Under the pieces are notes generated by a model that had not been told where the DNA came from, made no database searches, and was given only the letters and a program-made list of their open reading frames with translations. From Lichenibacterium minor (GTDB lineage: Bacteria > Pseudomonadota > Alphaproteobacteria > Rhizobiales > Beijerinckiaceae): a stretch of 47,492 nt of DNA. Both the position numbers and the translations under genes were made by a program. Shown here one piece after another: positions 34,856-43,551 of the stretch (position 1 is the first letter of the stretch; every line of letters starts with the position of its first letter). The stretch spans positions 1-47,492 of the forward strand of contig NZ_QYBB01000033.1 of the NCBI RefSeq assembly GCF_004137685.1. Direction: 5' to 3'.

Positions 34856-35213
34856 CGCGCCCTCCCCCGACCGGCGGCGCACCGTCGTCCGACCATTCTG
34901 ATCGCCCATCGTAGCGCGCCTGACGAGCGCCGGGCCACCCGCTAAATTGCATGCACACCAGCCATGCCGGCGGCGGATGCCCGCGGCAGGCTGGCGGCCC
35001 CGGCGCGAGGCGGCACGGTCCGGCGGGCGAGGGGCCGGCCGGCGCCGAGGCGCCCCCGCACCGCCGCAGCCGGGACAGGGGGGGTTGTTACCGTTGGGAC
35101 ACGCGCGGCGCGCTTCAACCCGGCGGCCGGGCTTTCGGCTTGTCGCTCGTCATGCGGCGTGAAATGCCGTCCCGGCGCAGTTCTGCGCCTGTCCCGTCGA
35201 GTCCAGACCGATT
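34856..35213. other. 358-base divergent intergenic region (fsr/shc)
   Basis: Must contain promoters for both the exporter and shc, but no convincing -35/-10 pair, operator or RNA was seen. No shared palindrome stands out. The shc start has no strong Shine-Dalgarno. Confidence 0.5.
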
Positions 35214-37190
35214 ATGTCGCTTGCCGCCGTCGCCGCCCATCAGCCCGCCGCCGTCCCGGCTTCGGTCATCGACGACCTGGACCTCGCCATCGATCGGGCC
35301 GCCCTGGCGCTGCGCCGCGAACAGCGCGGCGACGGCCATTTCGCCTTCGACCTCGAGGCCGATGCCACGATCCCGGCCGAATACGTGATGCTGAAACACT
35401 TCCTCGGCGAAACGGATCCCGTCATCGAGCGAAAGATCGGCGCCTACCTGCGCCGCACCCAGGAGGCGCACGGCGGGTGGCCGCTGCTGCACGGGGGCGC
35501 GCTCAACGTGTCGGCCAGCGTCAAGGCCTATGTGGCGCTGCGCATGATCGGCGACTCGGTGGAAGCGCCCCACATGGCCCGGGCCCGAGACGCCATTCTG
35601 GCGGCCGGCGGCGCCGCCCATTCCAACGTGTTCACCCGGACCAGCCTGGCGCTGTTCGGCATGGTGCCGTGGCGGGCCGTGCCGGTGATGCCGATCGAGA
35701 TCATGAGCGCGCCCGCCTGGTTCCCGTTCCACATCTACCGGATCTCCTACTGGGCCCGCGACACGCTGGTGCCGCTGCTCGTGCTGATGGCGCTGAAGCC
35801 CAAGGGCGTGAACCCGCGCGGCATCCTCATCCCCGAACTCTTCGTCACCCCGCCCGAGCGCGTCCGCATCTGGCCCAAGGGCACCAACCAGGTCGGCGGC
35901 TGGGGCATCATCTTCGGCGCGCTCGACAAGGTGCTGCAGGCGGCCGAGCCCTATTTCCCGAAGGGCAAGCGCCAAAGCGCGATCGACAAGGCCGTGGCCT
36001 TCGTGCGGGCGCGCCTCAACGGCGAGGACGGCTTGGGCGCGATCTATCCCGCCATGGCCAACACGGTGATGATGTTCCGCGTGCTCGGCGTGCCGGATGA
36101 CCATCCCGATGCCGTGCTGGCCCGTTCGGCCGTCGACAAGCTGCTCGCCATCAAGGGCGAGGAAGCCTTCTGCCAACCCGCCCTGTCCCCCGTGTGGGAC
36201 ACGGCGCTGTCCGCCCATGCCCTGATCGAGGCCGGCGGCGACCACGCCGAAGCGGCGGACCGCGGCCTCGCCTGGCTGAAGCCGCTCCAGGTGCTCGACG
36301 TGAAGGGGGACTGGGCGGAGCAGCGGCCTGACGTGCGGCCGGGCGGCTGGGCGTTCCAGTATCGCAACGACTACTACCCCGACCTCGACGACACCGCCGT
36401 CGTCGCCATGGCGATGGACCGCGCGCGCGGCCAGTCCGGCGACGCGGGGTTCGACGAGTCCATCGCCCGCGCCCGCGAATGGGTGGTCGGCCTTCAATCC
36501 AAGGACGGCGGCTGGGCGGCCTTCGACGCCGACAACACCTCGACCTACCTCAACTACATCCCCTTCGCCGACCACGGCGCCCTGCTCGACCCGCCGACCT
36601 CCGACGTGACGGCCCGGGTGGTGTCCATGCTGGCGCAGCTCGGCGAAACGCCGGCCGCGAGCCCGGCGATGAAGCGCGGCATCGACTTCCTCCTCGCCGA
36701 ACAGCACCCCGAGGGCGGCTGGTACGGCCGCTGGGGCTTCAACTACGTCTACGGGACGTGGTCCGTGCTCTGCGCGCTCAACGCCGCCGGCTTCCCCTCG
36801 GACGCTCCGCAGGTGCGGCGCGCCGTGGCCTGGCTCGCGTCCATCCAGAACGCCGACGGCGGCTGGGGCGAGGACGACAAGGGCTACGACCTCGACTACA
36901 AGGGCTACAACCCCGCGCCCAGCACCGCGTCGCAGACCGCCTGGGCGGTCATCGGCCTGATGGCCGCCGGGGAGGTCGACCACCCCGCCGTCGAGCGCGG
37001 CGTCGCCTACCTGAGGTCGACGCAGACGGCGGACGGGTTCTGGCCCGAGGAGCTGTTCACCGGCACCGGCTTCCCGCGCGTGTTCTACCTCCGCTACCAC
37101 GGCTACCCGAAGTTCTTCCCCCTGTGGGCGCTGGCCCGCTATCGCAACCTGAAGCACTCGAACTCCCGCACCGTCATGGTGGGCATGTGA
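35214..37190 (+). CDS. shc: Squalene-hopene cyclase
   Basis: Cyclises squalene to hopene/hopanol, the sterol-like lipid of the bacterial membrane; monotopic inner-membrane enzyme. 658 residues. The catalytic DxDD motif is D390-L-D392-D393 (in YPDLDDTAV). Several QW repeats are readable (for example QEAHGGWP, QSKDGGWAAFD, QNADGGWGED, QTADGFWPEE). Length fits the 630-690 family range. It overlaps hpnG by four bases. Upstream squalene-forming genes (hpnC, hpnD, hpnE) are not in this window. Confidence 0.97.
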   Translation: MSLAAVAAHQPAAVPASVIDDLDLAIDRAALALRREQRGDGHFAFDLEADATIPAEYVMLKHFLGETDPVIERKIGAYLRRTQEAHGGWPLLHGGALNVSASVKAYVALRMIGDSVEAPHMARARDAILAAGGAAHSNVFTRTSLALFGMVPWRAVPVMPIEIMSAPAWFPFHIYRISYWARDTLVPLLVLMALKPKGVNPRGILIPELFVTPPERVRIWPKGTNQVGGWGIIFGALDKVLQAAEPYFPKGKRQSAIDKAVAFVRARLNGEDGLGAIYPAMANTVMMFRVLGVPDDHPDAVLARSAVDKLLAIKGEEAFCQPALSPVWDTALSAHALIEAGGDHAEAADRGLAWLKPLQVLDVKGDWAEQRPDVRPGGWAFQYRNDYYPDLDDTAVVAMAMDRARGQSGDAGFDESIARAREWVVGLQSKDGGWAAFDADNTSTYLNYIPFADHGALLDPPTSDVTARVVSMLAQLGETPAASPAMKRGIDFLLAEQHPEGGWYGRWGFNYVYGTWSVLCALNAAGFPSDAPQVRRAVAWLASIQNADGGWGEDDKGYDLDYKGYNPAPSTASQTAWAVIGLMAAGEVDHPAVERGVAYLRSTQTADGFWPEELFTGTGFPRVFYLRYHGYPKFFPLWALARYRNLKHSNSRTVMVGM

Positions 37191-37918
37191 CCGGCGCGCC
37201 GCCGGTCCTGGTCGTCACCGGCCTCGCCGCCGAAGCCCGCATCGCGGCGGGCCCCGGCGTCGCGACCGTGGCGGGGGGCGGCGACGCGGCCCGGCTCGCG
37301 CTGCTGATGGAGGCGGCGCTCGCGCGGGGCGCCCGCGCGGTGGTCAGCTTCGGCATCGCGGGCGGGCTCGAGCCCGCGCTGGCGCCCGGCACCGCCCTGA
37401 TCGCCCGGGCGATCCACGACGGCGACGCCCGCACCCCGGCGGACCCCGCATGGGTCGAGCGCCTCGCCGCGCTGCTGCCCGACGCCCGGCTCCGCGACCT
37501 CGTCGGCGTCGACGACGCGGTGGTGGGGCGCGGCGACAAGGCCGCGCTGTGGCGGCGCACCGGAGCCGCGGCGGCCGACATGGAATCCCACGTCGCGGCG
37601 CGGCTGGCGGCGCGGCGCGGCCTGCCCTTCGCGGCCCTGCGCATCGTCGCCGACCCGGCCGAGCGGACGCTGCCGCCGGCCGCCCTCGTTGGCATGCGGC
37701 CCGATGGCAGCGCCGATGTCGGTGCCGTGCTGCGAGCCCTCGCGCGCCGGCCGCGGCAGCTTCCGGCACTGGTCCGCACCGGGCTCGACGCGCGGTCGGC
37801 CTTCGCCGCGCTGGCGGCCGCCCGCCGCCACCTCGGTCCCGTATTCGACGCGCACGGCGGCGGGACTGCCGGCGCGACGCTGCGCACCGCAGGACCCGCC
37901 GAAGTCCGCGCGGGCTGA
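37187..37918 (+). CDS. hpnG: HpnG hopanoid phosphorylase
   Basis: Removes adenine from adenosylhopane to give ribosylhopane phosphate, a step to bacteriohopanetetrol. 243 residues from a GTG overlapping the shc stop (GTGA). It belongs to the purine nucleoside phosphorylase superfamily: SFGIAGGL at 54-61 and DMES at 131-134 (the ribose-binding Glu). Overlap with shc strongly supports hopanoid function, as in known shc-hpnG operons. hpnH, whose product makes adenosylhopane, is not in the window. Confidence 0.93.
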   Translation: MTGAPPVLVVTGLAAEARIAAGPGVATVAGGGDAARLALLMEAALARGARAVVSFGIAGGLEPALAPGTALIARAIHDGDARTPADPAWVERLAALLPDARLRDLVGVDDAVVGRGDKAALWRRTGAAAADMESHVAARLAARRGLPFAALRIVADPAERTLPPAALVGMRPDGSADVGAVLRALARRPRQLPALVRTGLDARSAFAALAAARRHLGPVFDAHGGGTAGATLRTAGPAEVRAG

Positions 37919-38013
37919 CCGCGGGCTGCGCCGTCGACCGCCCGAGATTGCGGTTGCCCGCCCCCGATGCGGCGCCCAGACTCGGGCAGCGCGACGCCGG
38001 AAGAGGTGCATCG

Positions 38014-38184
38014 ATGAGGAGCTCCGTCATCCTCCTGGGGCTGGGCTGGTTCTGGCTGTGTTTCTACGGCGTCGGACCGCTGACGACCTGGTGGCAACTG
38101 GCCCTCGGCGGGCTGGCGCTCCTCGCAGGCTGCCACGTCTTCGCGCTGTGGGGCGCGGCGATCGTCCGCCGGCGCCCCCGCTGA
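38014..38184 (+). CDS. Small membrane protein of unknown function (56 aa)
   Basis: 56 residues with AGAGG a few bases before ATG. Two hydrophobic stretches (about 4-20 and 27-48) separated by a short turn, and an RRRPR basic end, so probably a two-pass inner-membrane peptide with a cytoplasmic tail. Not recognised. It follows hpnG after 95 bases on the same strand and could share its transcript. Confidence 0.55.
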   Translation: MRSSVILLGLGWFWLCFYGVGPLTTWWQLALGGLALLAGCHVFALWGAAIVRRRPR

Positions 38185-38190
38185 TCCCCG

Positions 38191-38403
38191 TCAATCCCGA
38201 ACGGACGGCGCCCGCAGCGCCCGTTGCGCCTCGTCGATCGCGCGCGCGACGTCCTCGGAGCGGCCCGCCACGCGCTGCTCGAATCCGCCGACGAGGTAGA
38301 TGGTGGTGACGTCGGGCGTCTGCGTGTGGACGCCCGCCACCTGCTCGGGGTTGATCCAGGTGGAAACGTCGGCGGCATGCGGGGTGGGGAACCTGAGCAG
38401 CAT
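38191..38403 (-). CDS. Small protein of unknown function (70 aa), weakly FlbD-like
   Basis: 70 residues from ATG 38403 with GAGG seven bases upstream. The pattern INPEQVAGVHTQTPDVTTIY followed by LVGGFEQRV and a helical end resembles the small FlbD-type beta fold (Asn-Pro, then a hydrophobic strand, Gly, and helix). This is a shape match only; no flagellar gene is near. Convergent with the 56-residue gene. Confidence 0.55.
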   Translation of the reverse strand: MLLRFPTPHAADVSTWINPEQVAGVHTQTPDVTTIYLVGGFEQRVAGRSEDVARAIDEAQRALRAPSVRD

Positions 38404-38556
38404 GGGTAGGCCTCGATGAGTCGGACGGTCGGACGGCAGATGGGGCCCGGACGGCCTGAAACAACGTCGAAACCGCCGGACGCGCGTCCGCGCCGCCCAA
38501 CATCCGCCACGGAGCGGGCCGAGCCTCCACCCGTCTCGAGGAGACGGGAGGCAGTC

Positions 38557-38736
38557 ATGGCGCATGTTCACGACGCGAGGGGATCGACCCACAACACCCG
38601 GAGGGCGCCCACCGCCCATAGCGACGAGGTCCAGGAGGCCAAGAGGCTGGAAAAGATGCAGTCGCACAGCTCCTCGCACCGCGCCGCCGGACCGGCCGAC
38701 CGCAACCCCGAGCCGACCAAGGGCGCGGTGAACTGA
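38557..38736 (+). CDS. Small His- and Ser-rich hydrophilic protein (59 aa)
   Basis: 59 residues, strong GGGAGG ribosome-binding site seven bases upstream of ATG. Very hydrophilic with about seven His (HVHDARGST, QSHSSSHRA), no hydrophobic core and no signal; likely disordered. Not recognised; metal binding or stress protein are possible guesses only. Confidence 0.5.
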   Translation: MAHVHDARGSTHNTRRAPTAHSDEVQEAKRLEKMQSHSSSHRAAGPADRNPEPTKGAVN

Positions 38737-38749
38737 GCGGCGAGGGCGA

Positions 38750-38772
38750 GCGGCGACGGACCTAGTCGCCGC
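38750..38772. terminator. Candidate bidirectional hairpin between convergent genes
   Basis: Eight-pair stem GCGGCGAC/GTCGCCGC with a seven-base loop that contains the stop codon of the glycoside hydrolase. No T-run on either side, so its action as a terminator is uncertain. Confidence 0.3.
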
Positions 38773-40258
38773 AGCGTCGGATGGCGACGGCGGCATCGCC
38801 GTCGAAGGCCGGGAGGACGAAGGGCGTGGCCCCGTCCTGCTCCGTCGGGGGCGCAACGTTGCGACCCGCCACGGTGTCCCAGCAGGAGACGCGATAACGG
38901 CCCGCGTCCAGGCCCGGCACCGAGACCGCCAATCGGAACGGTGGACCGTCCCGGCGCAGCATGCCTCGCGCGTCGAGCCTGTCCCGCCCCAGCAGGTAGA
39001 CGACCGCCTGGTCCCGCGATGCGCAGGCGAAGCGGGCCATCCTGTCCTCGCCGACGGTGCTACCTTCGGCGTCGGTGACGACGATCTCCGGCCCCACGCT
39101 GCGCCGGTCGAACCGCGCCCAGTCGATCGACGGCACGAAGGCGGCGAGCCCGCGCTGGGCGCGCCGCATGCCGGCCGTAAGGACGTGAGGCTTGCGATTC
39201 GGCCAGCGCATGCCGCCCCCTGCGCCGCCGGCCGCGAGATGCGCCCACTGCATGTGGCGGAAATATTCGTCGTCGAAGTCTTCCGGGATCTTGCGGTGCT
39301 TGTCCTTGAAGGCGTGGATGGGCCCGTGCTCGCTGTCGAAGAAAGGCCGTCGGTCGGCGATCTCGCCGATGCACTCGCGCACGATCCGCCCCATGCCGAG
39401 CGCGGCGCCCACGGTGTCGCGGGGGTCGTCGATCGTGCCCTGCTCGTAGATGTGGACCGTCGCGGCATCGAGCGCCGGGTGCCGGAAGATGGCGCCCTCC
39501 ATGGCGAGGTGCGGGCGCCACACGAGTTCGGGCCCGAAGATCGACACCGTTTGCGGATGGGAGCGGCCGTGGAGCCGCATCTCCTCGGCCCGGAGATGCC
39601 CCCCGATGTCGGCGATGAACTCGTCGAAGGCGTCGGCCGAATCTCCGCCCTGGGCGGGATGGATCTCGTTCCAGACGTCCCAGGCGAACAACGCGCCCGA
39701 GCCGCCCCAGCGCGCCGTCGCGAAGGACAGCCGCGCCTTGATGGCAGCCCGCATGGCGGGGTCGGTCAGGGCCTGCGACGGATGCGGAAGCGGACCGCCC
39801 CGTGCGGCGGCATAGGGATGGTGGCGGAAATGCAGCCACATCCAGAACGTGTCGTAGGGCGTCAGCAGGATGCGCAGCCCGTGGTTTTCGCACAGCGCGA
39901 ACAGGTCGTCCCAGAGCTGCACCATGTTGGGCGGGAACGTGCCCGCCGGCCGCTCCATGTAGCGATGGCGGACCTGGGCATATTCCATCATCAGCCGCAG
40001 CACCGTGACGCCGTGCGCCTTCAACATGGCGAGGTGGCGGTCGACCGCCGCGACGTCGCGACGGCGGAACAGGGGGTCGAGCTCGACCCAGCTGATCGCG
40101 TCGTTCTGGCCGATCGGGTGCCAGTCGGCCCCGCCCTCCTCGACGAAATAGGGCGCGCCCCTGGCCACCTCGATCCAGGGCAGGGCAGCGGCGCCGGCCG
40201 CGCGCAAAGAGCGCGGTGCGGAAGGGACTGTCTGTGCTATCTTTTCGCTCCGAGGCAT
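38762..40258 (-). CDS. Glycoside hydrolase, GH5-like (cellulase/mannanase superfamily)
   Basis: 498 residues with a TIM-barrel glycosidase pattern. The acid/base Glu is likely E198 in AWDVWNEIHP; the nucleophile candidate is E310 in FFDSEHGPIHAF. No clear signal peptide, so it may be cytosolic or the N-terminus may be mis-set; the ATG at 40258 has no good ribosome-binding site. A C-terminal region (after ~400) looks like a beta-sandwich. Substrate cannot be told from sequence. It stands alone, divergent from crtE. Confidence 0.75.
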   Translation of the reverse strand: MPRSEKIAQTVPSAPRSLRAAGAAALPWIEVARGAPYFVEEGGADWHPIGQNDAISWVELDPLFRRRDVAAVDRHLAMLKAHGVTVLRLMMEYAQVRHRYMERPAGTFPPNMVQLWDDLFALCENHGLRILLTPYDTFWMWLHFRHHPYAAARGGPLPHPSQALTDPAMRAAIKARLSFATARWGGSGALFAWDVWNEIHPAQGGDSADAFDEFIADIGGHLRAEEMRLHGRSHPQTVSIFGPELVWRPHLAMEGAIFRHPALDAATVHIYEQGTIDDPRDTVGAALGMGRIVRECIGEIADRRPFFDSEHGPIHAFKDKHRKIPEDFDDEYFRHMQWAHLAAGGAGGGMRWPNRKPHVLTAGMRRAQRGLAAFVPSIDWARFDRRSVGPEIVVTDAEGSTVGEDRMARFACASRDQAVVYLLGRDRLDARGMLRRDGPPFRLAVSVPGLDAGRYRVSCWDTVAGRNVAPPTEQDGATPFVLPAFDGDAAVAIRRCGD

Positions 40259-40418
40259 CGGAATATGGTGTTCTGGGCTTGCAGGGCCCCCGCGGAAGGA
40301 AGCGCTTCACCGGCCGGACGTCGCGAAACGTCGGGGTGAGGGACTCGGGGTGCTTTCTTCGGCGAGGTCCCGTCGCAGGCCCGGGTGTTCACCCGGAAAG
40401 GCAGGTTCGGCGCCGCGC

Positions 40419-41312
40419 ATGCAAGTCCTTTATGCACAACCGACCCTGGTCGAGGACCTCCGCTCCGCCGTCAACGCGCGGCTCGACACCCTGGTGCCGG
40501 TGGGGCACCGCGGCCCGCAGCGGGTCAACGAGGCGGTGCGCTACGCGCTGCTGGCGCCCGGCAAGCGCATCCGGCCCCTGCTGACCCTGCTCGCCGCCGT
40601 CGACTTCGGGGCCGCGGTCGGCGACGCGCTCGACGTGGCCTGCGCCACCGAGATGGTCCACACCGCGTCCCTGGTGCTCGACGACCTGCCCTCGATGGAC
40701 GATGCGCGGCTCCGCCGCGGGCAGCCCACGGTCCACGTGCAATACGGGGAAAGCACCGCCATCCTGGCCGCGGTGGCGCTGCTGAACCAGGCTTTCGCCA
40801 CCGTGACGCGCGCGGGCCGCCTCCCCTGCGAGACGCGTTTGGCGCTGGTCGAGCGCTTGTCGGCCGCCATCGGCTTCGACGGGCTGGTGACCGGGCAGGA
40901 GAACGACCTCCAGGACCGCGGCGCCACCTCGACCGTGGCGCGGCTCGAGTCGCTGAATCACCAGAAGACCAGCGTGTTGTTCGAAGCGGCGCTTGAGATC
41001 GGCGCCCGCGTGGCCGGCGCCGCCGACCGCTCCATCGACGAGCTGCGGCAGGTCGCAGCCCATCTCGGGCTCGCCTACCAGATCGCCGACGACCTGTTCG
41101 ACGTGTCGCTCGCCACGGGTCCCCAATCGAAGGACCTGCTCAAGGACGCGAACAAGCCCACCGTGGTGTCCCTGCTCGGCGCCGAGCGGGCCCGGGAGCG
41201 CTTCGGCCACCATCTCGCCGAAGCCCTGAAGTTGCTTCCGGCACGGGGGACTGGCGGCACGCCGCTCCGGGATTACATCATGGTGACCTTCGCCCAGACG
41301 CGCCTCTGCTGA
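40419..41312 (+). CDS. crtE: Polyprenyl diphosphate synthase (GGPP or FPP synthase)
   Basis: Condenses IPP with allylic diphosphates; here it probably feeds carotenoid (C20) synthesis. 297 residues from ATG 40419. The first Asp-rich motif is DDLPSMDD (88-95) and the second DDLFD (224-228), with LLAPGKRIRPLL near the start. The bacterial DDxxxxD insertion type is shared by FPP and GGPP synthases, so chain length is not settled. Assigned CrtE because crtW follows 13 bases later; IspA is the alternative. Confidence 0.88.
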   Translation: MQVLYAQPTLVEDLRSAVNARLDTLVPVGHRGPQRVNEAVRYALLAPGKRIRPLLTLLAAVDFGAAVGDALDVACATEMVHTASLVLDDLPSMDDARLRRGQPTVHVQYGESTAILAAVALLNQAFATVTRAGRLPCETRLALVERLSAAIGFDGLVTGQENDLQDRGATSTVARLESLNHQKTSVLFEAALEIGARVAGAADRSIDELRQVAAHLGLAYQIADDLFDVSLATGPQSKDLLKDANKPTVVSLLGAERARERFGHHLAEALKLLPARGTGGTPLRDYIMVTFAQTRLC

Positions 41313-41325
41313 GCCGGGATCCCCC

Positions 41326-42093
41326 ATGTCCACCACCGCCGCGCCGGTCCGCTCCACGGACCGCTATTCCCGTCAGGCCGCCATCGGGCTGGCGCTCGCC
41401 GCCTCCGTGCTGGCGGGCTGGCTCGCCCTGCACGTCCTCGACGTCTTCCTGCTGCCCTGGCGTGCCGCGCTGCTGATGGCGCCGCTGCTGGTCGCCGTCC
41501 AGTGCTGGCTGTCCGTCGGCCTGTTCATCGTCGCGCACGACGCCATGCACGGCTCGCTCGCGCCCTTCCGGCCCGGGATCAACCGCGCGGTCGGCCGCGT
41601 CGTCCTGATGCTCTACGCCGGCATCTGGTACGATGCGTTGGTGGCGCGCCACTTCGCGCATCACCGGGCGCCGGGCACCGACGAGGACCCGGATTTCGCC
41701 GGCGACGGGCATGTCCCCTTCCTGCGCTGGTTCGGGCGGTTCTTCGCGGAATACCTGTCGGTCGGCCAGATCGCTCGGCTGATGGCCGCATCCGCCGCCT
41801 ACGTGTTCCTGTTCCACGTCCCCCTGGAAAGGCTCTTGCTGTTCTGGGCCCTGCCCGCCATCCTGTCGGCGTTCCAGCTCTTCTACTTCGGCACCTACCT
41901 GCCGCATCGCGCCGAGGAGGCCGAGGAGTTCGGCGACCAGCACCGGGCCCGTTCGAACGATTTCTCCTGGACCCTGTCGCTGCTGACCTGCTTCCACTTC
42001 GGCTATCACCACGAACACCACGACAACCCGTCGGTGCCGTGGTGGCGCTTGCCGTCGCGGCGGCGGAATGCCCTTCCCGGCGCGGGGGCTTGA
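41326..42093 (+). CDS. crtW: Beta-carotene ketolase CrtW
   Basis: Membrane diiron oxygenase that adds 4-keto groups to beta-ionone rings (beta-carotene to canthaxanthin). 255 residues with the three His boxes: HDAMH at 71-75, HFAHH at 109-113, HHEHH at 228-232; LSVGLFIVAHDAMHG and ARHFAHHRAPGTDEDPDF are characteristic of CrtW. Several membrane helices. Lies between crtE and crtZ, so the pathway product may be astaxanthin-type. Confidence 0.94.
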   Translation: MSTTAAPVRSTDRYSRQAAIGLALAASVLAGWLALHVLDVFLLPWRAALLMAPLLVAVQCWLSVGLFIVAHDAMHGSLAPFRPGINRAVGRVVLMLYAGIWYDALVARHFAHHRAPGTDEDPDFAGDGHVPFLRWFGRFFAEYLSVGQIARLMAASAAYVFLFHVPLERLLLFWALPAILSAFQLFYFGTYLPHRAEEAEEFGDQHRARSNDFSWTLSLLTCFHFGYHHEHHDNPSVPWWRLPSRRRNALPGAGA

Positions 42094-42095
42094 GC

Positions 42096-42572
42096 GTGTC
42101 GGGCGCCGTGGCACCCCTCCTCATCGTCCTCGCCACCGTGGCGGGAACGGAGATCGCCGCCGTGGTGATCCATCGCTACGTCATGCACGGCTTCGGGTGG
42201 GGCTGGCACCGGTCCCACCATGAGGCACACGACGACCTCCTGGAGGAGAACGACCTTTACGCCGTCGTCTTCGCCGCTCTGGCCATCGCGCTGATGATCG
42301 CGGGCCACTGGGTGCCGGCCCTGTTCTGGATCTCGATCGGCCTCGCCGCCTACGGCGTGCTGTATTTCATGGTGCACGACGGGCTGGTGCACCAGCGGTG
42401 GCCTTTCCGCCACGTCCCGCGCCGTGGCTACCTGAAGCGTCTCTACCAGGCCCACAAGATGCACCACGCCGTGGAAGGGCGCGACGGCACGGTATCGTTC
42501 GGCTTCCTGTACGCGCCGCCGCTGGAGAAGCTGCGCGAAAGCCTGCGCCGCAACGGGGCGCTCCGGCGCTGA
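42096..42572 (+). CDS. crtZ: Beta-carotene hydroxylase CrtZ
   Basis: Membrane diiron hydroxylase acting at C3 of the beta-ionone rings. 158 residues from GTG 42096, two bases after the crtW stop; a TTG at 42090 overlapping that stop (TTGA) is an alternative. His motifs are HRYVMH (26-31), HRSHH (38-42), HDGLVHQRW and HKMHHA, all as in CrtZ. With CrtW it should yield 3-hydroxy-4-keto carotenoids. crtY, crtI and crtB, needed for beta-carotene, are not present in the window. Confidence 0.93.
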   Translation: MSGAVAPLLIVLATVAGTEIAAVVIHRYVMHGFGWGWHRSHHEAHDDLLEENDLYAVVFAALAIALMIAGHWVPALFWISIGLAAYGVLYFMVHDGLVHQRWPFRHVPRRGYLKRLYQAHKMHHAVEGRDGTVSFGFLYAPPLEKLRESLRRNGALRR

Positions 42573-42678
42573 CCGCCCGGAAATCTCCGATTCGTTAAAG
42601 CCATCCTCAGCATTGTCATGATCTTGTGCGATCCGTCGGGCTCGCGCCCGGCGCGAGCGTTGAGCGTCGAGGATGGAT

Positions 42679-43551
42679 ATGGCGGGCGGCTGCACTGATG
42701 GGGTCGACACGGGGTTCGTGTCGCTGGGCTACGCGAAGGTCGCCTTCCTGGGGGTGATCCAGGGCTTGACTGAACTGATGCCGATCTCGTCGACGGCGCA
42801 TATGCGCATCGTCCCGGCGCTGCTCGGCTGGCAGGATCCCGGCTCGGCCTTCTCGGCCGCCATGCAGCTCGCCGCGCTGGCGGCCGTCATCTCGTATTTC
42901 TGGCGCGACGTGTCGGGCATCGGCGGCGGCGCCATCCGGGCCGCCCTGTCGGGGCGCTTCGGCGCCTGGGACTTCCGCTTCGCCGTGTGGGTCGCGCTCG
43001 CCACCGTGCCGATCGCGGTGGCCGGCCTGCTCCTGTCGTCGCGCCTCAACGCCTGCGGCTCGCCGCTGCGCGGTCTGCAGGTCGTCGGCGTGTCCTGCAT
43101 CGTCATGGCGGCGCTGCTCGCCATCGCCGAACTCTACTGTCGCCATCGCCGCGTGCTGGGAGAGATGACGCTGCTCGACGCGATGGTGGTCGGCATCGCC
43201 CAGGTCGGGGCGCTCATCCCGGGCGTGTCGCGGTCCGGATCGACGCTGACCGGCGCGCTGTTCCTCGACCTGAAACGCGAAGAAGCGGCGCGCTTCTCCT
43301 TCCTCCTCGGCATCCCCGCCATTGCGCTGGCGGGGCTGAAGGAGCTCTACGAGCTCCACAAGGTCCACCTCGACGCGCAGGGTTGGTCGGTGCTGGCGGT
43401 GGGCCTGGTGGTCGGGTCCATCTCGGCCTTCGTGGCGATCGCGCTGCTGTTGAAGATCCTCGAGCGGTTCTCGACCTGGCCCTTCGTGGTCTACCGCGCC
43501 GTCATCGGAGTGTTCATCATCTACGGTGCAGCCTCGGGCTGGCTGGCCTGA
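42679..43551 (+). CDS. uppP: Undecaprenyl-diphosphatase UppP (BacA)
   Basis: Dephosphorylates undecaprenyl diphosphate to recycle the carrier for peptidoglycan, and confers bacitracin tolerance. 290 residues from ATG 42679, chosen because GAGG lies six bases before it (an ATG six bases upstream overlaps that site). The motifs are QGLTE (28-32), PISSTAH with H41, and PGVSRSGST (181-189). About eight membrane helices. Its last 31 bases overlap the 3' end of the opposite-strand gene. Confidence 0.93.
   Translation: MAGGCTDGVDTGFVSLGYAKVAFLGVIQGLTELMPISSTAHMRIVPALLGWQDPGSAFSAAMQLAALAAVISYFWRDVSGIGGGAIRAALSGRFGAWDFRFAVWVALATVPIAVAGLLLSSRLNACGSPLRGLQVVGVSCIVMAALLAIAELYCRHRRVLGEMTLLDAMVVGIAQVGALIPGVSRSGSTLTGALFLDLKREEAARFSFLLGIPAIALAGLKELYELHKVHLDAQGWSVLAVGLVVGSISAFVAIALLLKILERFSTWPFVVYRAVIGVFIIYGAASGWLA

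Noticed and set aside
42640..42658. Hairpin GCTCGCGC/GCGCGAGC upstream of uppP
   Set aside because: Strong stem but no T-run, and GC palindromes are frequent in this DNA; a terminator or attenuator role cannot be supported.
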